64,000 nt of DNA from Nothophaeocryptopus gaeumannii (lineage: Eukaryota > Ascomycota > Dothideomycetes > Mycosphaerellales > Mycosphaerellaceae), in NCBI GenBank assembly GCA_031771865.1, contig JASISA010000025.1, positions 1,426,001-1,490,000 on the forward strand, in the 5' to 3' direction. Positions 51,617-61,800 of this stretch are shown piece after piece. The position numbers and the translations under genes are program-made. Below the pieces are notes generated by a model. That model saw only the letters and a list, made by a program, of their open reading frames with translations, did not search any database and had not been told where the DNA came from. The first letter of the stretch is position 1. Every line of letters begins with the position of its first letter.

Positions 51617-53574
51617 ATGTCATGGCACGAATTGACTTGGCAGGCTCGCACGGCGGCAAATATCCTTGAAGCCCGCAAGAAGAAGGGGCGTCTTGGCAGT
51701 AAGAAGTCGAGGACCGGTTGTCTCACCTGCAAAGCTCGAAGAGTAAAGTGTTCTGAGGAACGCCCGACGTGTCAAAAATGTATTGACAGTCAGAGAAAGT
51801 GTTCTTATGACGACTCACCTCGCAATGCTTCACCAAGGAATGGCAACTCACTCGTGGGAAGTCAGCTCTCCTCTTCTCTTGGACTGGCGAATCACTACGA
51901 ACGGCGTACCTTCGACTACTTTCTATCATGGACTGCTCCGAGGATGTCCGGATCGTTGGATCGGGACTTCTGGTGTGGCAGCGTATTACAGTATGCTCAC
52001 TCCGAGCCTTTAGTAGTCGATGCGCTTCTGGCTATTTCACTGCTGTGCGAACATCCCCAATTCTGCCAGACGTTCATTCTCGAGAAAACGCCTTACGCCA
52101 AACACCCAGCAATGGTACGACCTCCGGTGGATGGGCATAACGCAGAGGCGCTGCAACACTACAACCGTGCAATCAGCCGCTTCAGTGAACGTCTCTCCGA
52201 TGGAACAGCAACGACCACGCTGGCATTGTTAAGTTGCGTGCTGTTTGTATGTATCGAGATCAGTCGAGACAACGTATTCGGTGCCCTGGATCTCTTCAGA
52301 AAGGGCACGGCGCTTTTACGGCAAATGGAGCCACTGGACATGAACGACATGCTTCTCCGGAGTATCAAGCTCACTTTCACACGTCTCAGTGTGTTTGCAG
52401 CTATATTCGGGCACGTCGACACCCTCGAGCGACCTCGACTAAAAACGAGCCGGCCCGACGCGAATATGCAACTGCCTTATGCCAACCTCACAGAAGCACG
52501 ATCAGAACTGTACGCGCTGATGAGCGATGCAGTCCTCTTCGTCTACGAGGTCTCCCAATTAGTGGACTACGACAAAGGCCCCACGAGTTTCGCTCCGAGA
52601 GGACTGCCACTGGAGAAATTCGAGGGAGGAGCCGTGCAAAACCTCCCGGACGAAGATGGAGTGATTCGCCTTTACCACGGATGTGACAGCGCGGACATCC
52701 CAGCAGAAGGACTTCCTGGAGCATCGTCCGACTTACTGAACGACTTCTCACCAGAAGTATTAGGCACTATGCTGCCAGTAGAGGACTCCCCACTGTGGCA
52801 ACTAGAATCGCTTCAGAAACAGGCGAGCTTGGGTACCCGTCTACAAAAGTGGTATGAACGGTTCTCAGCTATGTCGAGCCAGGGAGACGCAGAGTCTGAG
52901 TCGAATCTCATGATGTTATACCACACCACCTATATCTGGCTACATTCTCTGCCGACGGAGCATCAGATGGTGTTTGATGATTTCAAGTACAACTTTCAAG
53001 AATCTGTGCGACTGGCGGAGGTCTACCTCAAGGTATGTTCCCTCATAGTACTTATATCGGAATTCGTTTCTTGCATTCAATTACCCTCTATGCTCTTGCC
53101 CTCGCATTTACACGGGTCTGAATTGATCTTTGAGAAGAGGAGCTGACGAGTGCCCGATCGCAGACCAAATCCTCCGAGCAAGCAACCTTCACGTTCGAGC
53201 TAGGTGCCATACCTATACTCTACTTTACAGCAACCAAGTGTAGAATTCCTTCCTTACGCCGCCGGGCAATCCACCTCCTCGACAAGGCACCTGCCAAGGA
53301 AAATCTCTGGGGCTCAAAGACCATAGCGGAGATGGCAGTCCATACCACTGCTATTGAAGAAGAGGGTCTCGGCCTTCCCTTACCCACTCTCACCGACCAA
53401 GCTCCTGCGACGCCAATCGACGATTCTGTATTACCTGCTGAGGATCGAAGGATACAGAATTTGGAGATACTGATGAACAAGTCGACTGGTCGTTTCGAAG
53501 TTCGTATTACGCGGCATGTCGTGGACCCGGTTACCGGGTGCCGCTTGAAGACGACTTTCGATTATCCGATGTGA
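51617..53574 (+). CDS. Zn2Cys6 fungal transcription factor
   Basis: Two exons: 51617-53032 and 53164-53574, 608 aa, phase 0 junction (donor GTATGT, acceptor CAG at 53161-53163). The binuclear zinc cluster is complete: six Cys in TGCLTCKARRVKCSEERPTC and QKCIDSQRKC. The rest is the regulatory region typical of UPC2/DUF3468-type factors (FDYFLSWTAPRMSG, LLAISLLCEHPQF, ALQHYNRAISRF). I chose the ATG giving MSWHELTWQAR. An in-frame ATG at 51353 would add 88 less protein-like residues. Factors next to a P450 often regulate it (inference). It acts in the nucleus, binding CGG-type sites. Confidence 0.88.
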
Positions 53575-53743
53575 GGCTATGCCTGCGATGGAGATCCTGC
53601 AGTACTTCCGCGACGTCAGTCGTTGAGAACAAGGCTGCGAGCGACTGGTTCAGGCCTACCTCGACTGCACTACCTTGCACTCGTCCCTCTCAAGCGGACT
53701 CAAACGAATGTACCTCCGCGCGAATTTTGGCCTGCCAAGGTTA

Positions 53744-53989
53744 TCAGCAAGATGCTAGCAGACGGCCTCTTAGGAAACATACCACATGCCCACGCCCGTA
53801 CCCATTGACAGCACCTAGCTGTTCAACGTTCCGTAGACGGACTTCTCGCATGTACTGCGCCTGGCCTGTAGTATCGACCTCCTTTTCCGACCCGCCTGTG
53901 AAGAAGTGTCTGGTGATGGCCCAGCCTATCAGCAGAAATGCGCAGGCGCCTGCGATGACTCCGAGGACGACGACTTGGTCGTTGACCAT
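53744..53989 (-). CDS. small single-pass membrane protein, fungal YMREVR family
   Basis: The ATG at 53989 starts MVNDQVVVLGVIAGACAFLL, one membrane helix, followed by QYMREVRLRNVEQLGAVNGY. The YMREVRxRN motif recurs in very short membrane proteins of many filamentous fungi. Function unknown. Read straight through, the product is 81 aa. A good donor (GTATGT, from 53782) suggests the true end is spliced after residue 69, possibly to an exon at 53731-53690, but I cannot confirm that. It converges on the 3' end of the transcription factor gene. Confidence 0.6.
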   Translation of the reverse strand: MVNDQVVVLGVIAGACAFLLIGWAITRHFFTGGSEKEVDTTGQAQYMREVRLRNVEQLGAVNGYGRGHVVCFLRGRLLASC

Positions 53990-54623
53990 GGTGGGCAACG
54001 TGGATGTAGTTGCAGAGTTGTACGATATGCTCGAGGGAGCAAGAGCGCAAACGAAATCGTTTTTGACTGATGTGAGGAATGCGAATGTTGCGAAGATGCT
54101 GAGGTCGTCAATCGAAGGAGGGAGAAGGAGAGAAACTGAGAGGGGAAACAGACGGGGAAGTGGAATGCTCAAGTATCAACTGCGGACTTAAGACTATATA
54201 TATGTACATGTATGATAGCGAGGCACAATGGTCCAGCGTACAGCGTACAGCAAGTCTAGAATAGGCTAGCCTTTCTCGTGAATGGCAGAACTTCGGCCGT
54301 CGCTTGCATGACCTGCATGTGAAGTCGTTTGCAGTACTTGAATCTCTCCTTCCCCCTTCCCTTCCCGCATTCATCTGAAGACCAAGCTCAAGATAGCATG
54401 AGTACCATTGGCCAATAAGACTTCCTCCGAAGATGAGGCAGCGGTCTCGGTCTGTACCGTGTCTTCCCGTTTCTTATTGATCCTTCAAGGTCAATTTGGC
54501 GATGAACGCGATGAATGGTGGTGGCTGAAGCAGCTCAATGGTCTCTTGTTTGCGTCAATAATATTACCTGTCGCTTGTCTCAACGTATCGAACAGATAGA
54601 ATCTTCCAATCCTTCGCCCCTCG
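53990..54623. other. intergenic region
   Basis: Upstream of the small membrane protein gene and next to the esterase relic. It includes an AT-rich stretch with TATATATATG near 54195-54205. No coding frame of note. Confidence 0.35.
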
Positions 54624-55580
54624 TCAATAAACATCGCTTGCAACCACATCTACTAATCCCGTACAATTCGTCCCTCTCCTGGCCCTGAATAGCTCGTGGA
54701 TATATGCGATTCCTTCAGCTCGGTAGTAATCTGCTTCCGCATGCGAGGAAACGTTCTGCTCGAACACGAAGTTCTGCGGGTTCTCAAGCGAGTAGGTGGG
54801 CCAAGAACTTGCTTCGACTGTAGCCGCGTCAGCATTTCCTCGCGTGGTGGGCGATATCATGCCATCTCTGTACTGATGAATGTTGCATGTGGGCTGGAGT
54901 GTGAGGACGAGGGCGTGGTAGTGGGCTGACAGAACGGAGAGATGTTCGAGATGATCGGCTCCCAAGATTCTGGAGCTCATATGGATTGATCGATATGCCA
55001 GAGCCTGATTGTGCAATCACACCCGCGAAGAGCTTGTCGTCTCGTCCACCGTACGCCATGAGCTGCGCGTTGACAGACCCTCCTCCAGCGCTCTCGCCTA
55101 GTACATATCAGATTGATCACTTGGTTTTGCACCAAACGCCTCTCGCCTTGAATAGTGACTCGAAACGGATCCCAACCAAACGCGTCAATGTTCTCCTGCA
55201 GCCAATGCAACGCCAATCGCTGATCACGGTACCCGAGCATGGTGTCCCCGGTCTCCTGGACCTCTTTTCCGTACAAGAAACCCCAGGCGCTCAGTCGATA
55301 GTTGATGCTCACAGCTACGATGCGCTGCCCGGCCTCTTCCGCTTGCTGCACGGTGAAGGATTGATTGTCTCTCCGATCAGCTGCTCCGCCGTTCACATGT
55401 CTTCCGCCGTGGATCCAGAGGTGTCGATGATGCTCGGATCGTGGAGATGGGAAGGAGCGACCTGCAAGAGCGTCAGTTGTAATGACGATTTGATCGTCTC
55501 AATAATGGCTTGCTGTTCTCCAATATTAAGTCAGACACCCTCCAGCGGATGCAACGCTGGCGGTATAGACATTGAAAGCC
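54624..55580 (-). pseudogene. type-B carboxylesterase relic with internal deletion
   Basis: Three frames of the minus strand together read a broken type-B carboxylesterase/lipase. The oxyanion-hole part is HLWIHGGRHVNGGAADRRDN, followed by RIVAVSINYRLSAWGFLYGK and NIDAFGWDPFRVTIQGE. After a short interruption the nucleophile elbow GESAGGGSVNAQLMAYGG and GVIAQSGSG appear. Then sequence jumps almost at once to a C-terminal segment (NFVFEQNVSSHAEADYYRAE). About 250 residues carrying the catalytic acid and His are missing, and the N-terminus is decayed. The short interruption could be an intron with a GC donor. I see no way for this locus to encode a working enzyme. Confidence 0.75.
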
Positions 55581-55723
55581 AAGACTGAGAGCTTTGTAGC
55601 GAAACCCCAGCGCGTAACACACTGCCAATGCTGCAGAGTGTAGCCGATAGAGTACAGCGTTGATTGTTTTGTACATATCTGTTCACCACATCAGCGCCAC
55701 GCTATGCAATGCAGCACCTTCAT

Positions 55724-56884
55724 CTACAAGCTGATTTCGCCCTTCCATTGCCCATCGACAATACCGAGCTTGTCAACAATGTTCTGCCATCTTGGCCCGC
55801 CTCTTTCTTTCCTTCGCAGGTACTTCAACAGCTTCGCTCGCTTGTGGATAAGTAACCGCAGATTTCGCTTGTTCACCTTATCCATTGTCCCTCTTGTCTC
55901 CAGAAAATCCGCGACAGACCGAATCTTGGCAGTCAAGATGGCGATTTGTACCTCGCTACTTCCAGTGTCAGATCCCACCCGTGGTGTAGCCTCGATCTGC
56001 TCGCCATTACTGGCACCACTCGCCTTGGGTGGCAGACTCTGATCTGTGTTGTGGCGCCCAAATTCCTCCACGCATCTCATCTTGTTCACTCGCAATCGGT
56101 CTTTGCTGTTGCCCAAGGATAGACTCGCAATACGTCGCAAAGCCTCTGCCGCGCTTGCATTGTCCTCATCAAGCCTCTGCTTCCGCTCCTCGGGTGTCTC
56201 GTGGGAGGTGAATTCGGATAGCATAGCACTTCCTCTTGTCCAATCTGGCGCAGCGTTTCTGGTGTTTCGAGGCACACTGTTGAGCAACTCGGAGACTTCC
56301 GAGTATACTTCCTTTTTACCATCTTTTTCTGCTTGCTCGGCCGCCTCTTTCGCTTGTTGATACTTTGCCTCCGCTCCAGGGTCTTCAACGGGACTGCTGA
56401 GCCATTTACTCCTCCCAATGCTTTGTGTTAGCTCATCTTGGGAAAGAAAGAAGTTGAGATGACTGTCTCTGTCCGTCTTCGGCCCAGGCGCATCTGCTGC
56501 CGGCGATTGATCCACTCGTGTATTTGTTGAGGCTGAATGTGGCGATGGCTCGGGCGGTAATGCGGTATCGAACGATCGCACGAAAGGTGTCGTGACACCG
56601 CGGATGGGGTCTCCTAATGATCCTGCTCGCTCTTGCTTCAAAACTTCCTGCCGACTCAAATTCGCCGCCTTTCGGGCTTTGGCCTGTGCGATTGCGTATG
56701 GATCGCGATGTTTCCGTCGTTGGGCTACCGTCGAAGCCTGCGAGCAGGGAGTTGAAGAGAAAGATCGCGTGGCGGTCGAAGGAAGAGGTGCTGCATCATA
56801 TCAGCATAGTCAATGATCGTTGAATTGATCAAACATACTACTCTGCGCCCGCAGGCACTGTCGTACAGGTATTCGCGGCGGCAT
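55724..56884 (-). CDS. MRPS28: mitochondrial small-subunit ribosomal protein uS15m
   Basis: Two exons: 56884-56839 (MPPRIPVRQCLRAQ plus one base) and 56790-55724, joined across a 48-nt intron (donor GTATGT, acceptor GATGCAG), 370 aa. The first exon is too short to stand out. It restores a mitochondrial presequence that leads into TATRSFSSTPCSQASTV and RKHRDPYAIAQAKARKAANL. The S15 domain is at the C-terminus: GSSEVQIAILTAKIRSVADF and NKRNLRLLIHKRAKLLKYL. It binds small-subunit rRNA in the mitochondrial ribosome. Long N-terminal extensions are usual for fungal uS15m. The gene is divergent from uS2. Confidence 0.92.
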
Positions 56885-57116
56885 TGGGATGCTCAATACA
56901 GTTCAATGGGCGTCTTAACATGCTGCTCGATCTTATGGAGCACGAGCGTGTCGGCGGAAGAGCGCGCCAAGCTCCGATCGGCAAACCTGCCGCTTGAACC
57001 CTGCACACGCAAACTCCCACCTCGCGAAATGGCTGCGCGAACTTCTTGCCTCTACAGCAGCATACATCGTCGGATCCTCGCCCAACGACACTCCTTCGAC
57101 GCACACAACCGCGAAG

Positions 57117-58179
57117 ATGGCCGCCGAGAACATTCCCCCGGCGTTCAACGCCACTGCTCAGGACATTGAGATGCTCTTGTCCGCCCAGTGCCATATCGGC
57201 AGCAAGAACCTGCAGGTGCACATGGAGCCCTACCTCTGGAAGACTCGCCCAGACGGTATCAATGTCCTCAACATCGGCAAGACCTGGTACGTTGGACTCC
57301 TTGTTAGAAGAGCAAGGACAAGACAGGAAGAAGCGAGATCAGGCATTGAAATGGATATGCGATTCGCGACGAGAGCCTTAGCAGACATATCTTGGCAATT
57401 AAATGCTAACATCAGTCTGCAACAGGGAGAAGATTGTCCTCGCTGCGCGTATCATCGCTGCGATTGACAACCCAGCTGATGTCGCCGTCATCTCCGCTCG
57501 CCCATACGGTCAGCGTGCTGTCCTCAAGTTCGCTGCTCACACCGGTGCCTCCGCCATTGCTGGTCGCTTCACCCCCGGTAACTTCACCAACTACATCACT
57601 CGCTCCTTCAAGGAGCCACGCCTGATCGTTGTCACCGACCCACGCACCGACGCCCAGGCCATCAAGGAGGCTTCCTACGTCAACATCCCGGTCATTGCCC
57701 TCACCGACACCGACTCCCCAACCGAGTACGTTGATGTTGCCATCCCAACCAACAACAAGGGTCGCCACGCCATTGGTCTCGTCTGGTGGATGCTTGCCCG
57801 TGAGGTCCTCCGCCTCCGTGGCACCCTTGCTAGCCGTGAGGCTGAGTGGGACGTCATGACCGATCTGTACTTCTACCGCGACCCAGAGGCCGAGGAGAAC
57901 AAGGACTCTGCTGGTCAGGACGAGAGCAAGGTGCCAGGCGCCGACGAGGCTGGCCCAGGTGCTGTTGAGAGCGGCTTCAACAACGAGTGGGAGGTCGGTA
58001 ACGCTGGTGCCAACAGCGCATTCGCTGCTGCTTCTGGCACTGCCGGTGCTGCTGCATCTTCCTCCTGGGACGCTGAGGGTGCCGACTGGGCCGCTAGCAG
58101 TGCTCCAGTCGAGACCGGCAACCAGGGCTGGGCTGCTGAGACCACCGCTGCTGAGGCTCAGCCAGGGACCAACTGGTAA
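57117..58179 (+). CDS. RPS0: 40S ribosomal protein uS2 (RPS0)
   Basis: Two exons: 57117-57286 and 57426-58179, 307 aa, the intron splitting a Trp codon (donor GTACGT, acceptor CAACAG, branch-like GCTAAC near 57405). Blocks are LLSAQCHIGSKNLQVHMEPY, AVLKFAAHTGASAIAGRFTP, FKEPRLIVVTDPRTDAQAIK and VWWMLAREVLRLRG. The C-terminal tail is Ala/Glu/Trp-rich with repeated WxAE-like units, as in the laminin-receptor/RPS0 family. It is a component of the small cytosolic ribosomal subunit. The start ATG has strong context (GCGAAGATGG). Confidence 0.96.
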
Positions 58180-58880
58180 ATGCGGATCGGAGGCATTGCG
58201 CGCATTGAAAAGTCGAGATCTTGTACTGTTCTGAATCTACCGCTTGCCGTTACAGGCTAGGACGGGATCGGACTGATGAGGGAAAGATACCTGCTGTCAG
58301 CGTGTTGCAGTGTGTACGCGTGGGCAGGAGGGGAAAGCCCTGTCTGGTTTCTCTTTGCGCGGTTAGCGAGAGCTGCCGGGTCTGTAGATATGCAAGCTTT
58401 CTCATCAAAAGGCATTCAGGGCGCACTCATCAACAGAATTTGTTACATCGTTCTCTGCGTATTCTGTGTCATGTGCTTGTTGATGTGCCTGAAGATCTGC
58501 AGCTGGGGTGTCTCCACACGAGCTGCACAGTGAACCCTGCTTAAATTTTGCTCCGGAGAACTCGGTCGGCAATTTTGGCTGATGAGTCTTCGTCTGCCAT
58601 TGACTCTTCACCGGACTACTCTCACAGGAATCTTTGTGGAACAATTGTACGAATTTCTCGGTCGCCGATGACTCTTCAAGTAATCACAACATCCACCTGA
58701 ACCTCGTATGCAGAAGCTGCGTATCTGGGACATTTCGAGCTCGCAATCCTTTCAATCCATTCTCAAAGAGTCCGCCGTGCTCTTCGTCTCCGAGACGCTC
58801 ATCAGCTAGGATCCAAAGAAGACAATACTACAAAATCACAAGACTAGACATACACATTCCAAGTGTGATCAACTGCCAAC
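58180..58880. other. intergenic region upstream of AROM gene
   Basis: The 3' flank of uS2 and the promoter/leader of the AROM gene. Short frames only. It contains TGACTC-like words (58602-58607 and 58668-58673), the core recognised by Gcn4/CPC1-type bZIP activators of amino-acid biosynthesis. That would fit AROM regulation but is unproven. Confidence 0.45.
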
Positions 58881-61800
58881 ATGGCCGCCGTCAACGGCTC
58901 GTCGTCAGCCATAAAAGTCCCAATTTTGGGCAAAGAAAGCATCATCGTCGACTACGGTCTCTGGCCCAACTACGCAACCCACGACCTCCTGACAAACATC
59001 GCTTCCTCCACCTACGTCCTGATATGCGACTCCAATCTCGCGAAGCTGGACTACGTTCCCAAATTCAAGAAGAGCTTTGAGGAAGAGCGTGAGAGACTGG
59101 GGAAGACAGAAGAGGATGTGAGGCTTTTGATCTATGATGAAGTTAAGCCGGGAGAGGAGAGTAAAGGACGTAACACAAAGGCGCAAATTGAGGATTGGTT
59201 GTTGGCGCAAGGATGTACGCGGGATACTGTCATTCTGGCACTGGGAGGAGGTGTCATGGGGGATCTGATCGGTTTCGTCGCAGCGACTTACATGCGCGGT
59301 GTACGCTTCGTACAAATCCCTACATCTCTTCTGGCCATGGTGGACAGCAGCATCGGCGGCAAGACAGCGATCGATGTACCGTCAGGGAAGAATTTGGTCG
59401 GTGCGTTCTGGCAGCCGGAGAGGATATACATCGACCTCGCTTTCTTGGAGACGCTACCTAAGAGGCAGGTGTGTAACGGCATGGCTGAGGTTGTTAAGAC
59501 TGCTGCTATCTGGGACAAGAGCGAATTTGAGAGGTTAGAGGGGAATGCGGATGCGATTATGGCTGCCTTGGAGAAGCCGCTTGGCAAGGGACGCTTCGCG
59601 GGTATTGAGGAGGTGTTCAATAGGATCGTGCTTGGGAGTGCGAGAGTGAAGGCGGAGGTCGTCAGCTCGGATGAGAGAGAAGGTGGACTGAGAAATCTGC
59701 TCAACTTTGGACACTCCATTGGACATGCATACGAGGCCATTCTGACACCGGAGATCTTGCATGGGGAGTGTGTGGCTGTTGGGATGGTGAAAGAGGCAGA
59801 GCTGGCGAGGTACTTGGGCGTACTTCCACCTGGAGCAGTTGCGCGGTTGTCCAAAGCCATTGCGAGCTACGGACTACCGACGAGCCTGGGCGACAAGCTG
59901 ATCACGAAGCACACGAAGAAGCAGTGTCATCCCGATGAGCTGCTGAGGCGTATGGCTGTAGACAAGAAGAACGCTGGATCGAAGAAGAAGATTGTGCTGC
60001 TCTCGTCTATCGGCAAGTGCTACGAACCTCAGGCGACAAAGTGCGCCGACAAGGATATTCGCATTGTGCTATGCCCGTCCGTCTTTATCAAGCCAGGCGT
60101 GCCGAAGAGTCTTGATGTCTCTTGCAAGCCACCTGGAAGCAAGAGTATCTCCAACCGCGTGCTGCTGATGGCCGCACTTGGCGAGGGTCAGTGCAAGATT
60201 AGCAACCTCTTACACTCCGATGACACGCAGTACATGCTGTCAGCTATCGCGAGCTTGCAGGGCGCAACATACGGCTGGGAGGACGAAGGCCGTGTACTGG
60301 TACTGAATGGCAACGGCGGCAAGCTGAAGGCTTCGCCCGACGAGATCTACATTGGAAATGCTGGCACAGCTTCGCGTTTCCTGACGACTGCTCTCACGCT
60401 CGCTCAGAAGACAAGCAATGCATTCAACACTGTTCTGACAGGGAACGCGCGCATGCAAGAGCGTCCTCAAGGACCGCTTGTCGATGCTCTGCGATCAAAC
60501 GGCGTTGAGATGGAGTACCTAGGCAAGCCTGGTAGCCAGAGTCTTCCTTTGCGCATTGCCGCAGCAGGTGGCTTCGAGGGCGGCGACATCGAGTTGACTG
60601 CAAAGGTCTCGTCGCAGTATGTGTCTTCAATCCTGATCTGCGCACCATATGCCAAGAAGCCGGTCACTCTTCGACTTGTCGGTGGCAAGGTCATTAGCCA
60701 GCTGTATATTGACATGACCATCGCGATGATGGCCAGCTTCGGAGTTCATGTTACCAAGAGCAAGACTGAAGAGAATGTGTACCATGTGCCGAAACAACGG
60801 TACGTCAACCCGGCTGAGTATGAGGTGGAGAGCGATGCCAGCAGCGCTACGTACCCGCTTGCTATTGCTGCTATCACTGGCACGAAGTGCACTGTGCCGA
60901 ACATTGGATCTACTTCTTTGCAAGGCGATGCGCGCTTTGCGATGGATGTCCTGCGACCTATGGGTTGCACTGTTGAGCAGTCGGAGACTAGCACCACGGT
61001 TACTGGGCCCCCGATTGGAGAATTGAAGCCAATACCCGAAGTAGACATGGAGCCCATGACAGACGCGTTCTTGACTGCTTCTGTGCTCGCCGCTGTTGCC
61101 AAGCCTGGCAAGCATGGTGCTACAACGAGAATTGTCGGCATTGCGAATCAGAGACAGAAGGAATGTAATCGCATCAAAGCCATGTACGATGAGCTGGCAA
61201 AGTTTGGTGTCACATGCAGAGAACTGGAAGATGGCATCGAGATCGATGGCCTAGGACCGGATATCCAAGCTCCGGGCACGAGCATACACTGTTACGACGA
61301 TCACCGCGTCGCCATGAGCTTCAGTGTTCTGGCAACTGTACCTTCGAAGGGTACACTACTGGATGAACGCGAGTGTGTGGGCAAGACGTGGCCTGGCTGG
61401 TGGGATCAGCTTCACCAAATCTTTGGCGTGGACCTCGAAGGCGTGCAACCCGAGCAATCGTATACAAATGGCGTCGCTAACGGTATCAACGGGGTCAACA
61501 AGTCACGAGAAGTTAAGAAGTCTATCTTCATCATCGGCATGCGCGGTGCTGGCAAGACGACCACTGGCGGGTGGGCCTCAAGGATTCTCGGCTGGCCACT
61601 TGTTGACATGGATACTGAGCTGGAAGCACAGGAAGGGATGACTATTCCTCAGATGCTGAAAGACAACGACTGGGATGGCTTCCGGAGACGCGAGACTCAT
61701 CTGCTCAAGCGTATGATGGCTGAGAAGACGAACGGACACATCATCGCTACGGGCGGCGGTATTGTTGAAATGGCCCAAAACCGCGAACTGCTTCAGGAGT

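Noticed and set aside
53538..54191. 217-codon plus-strand frame after the Zn2Cys6 gene
   Set aside because: Overlaps the 3' end of the factor and is antisense to the small membrane protein; Ser/Arg/Thr-rich and not protein-like.
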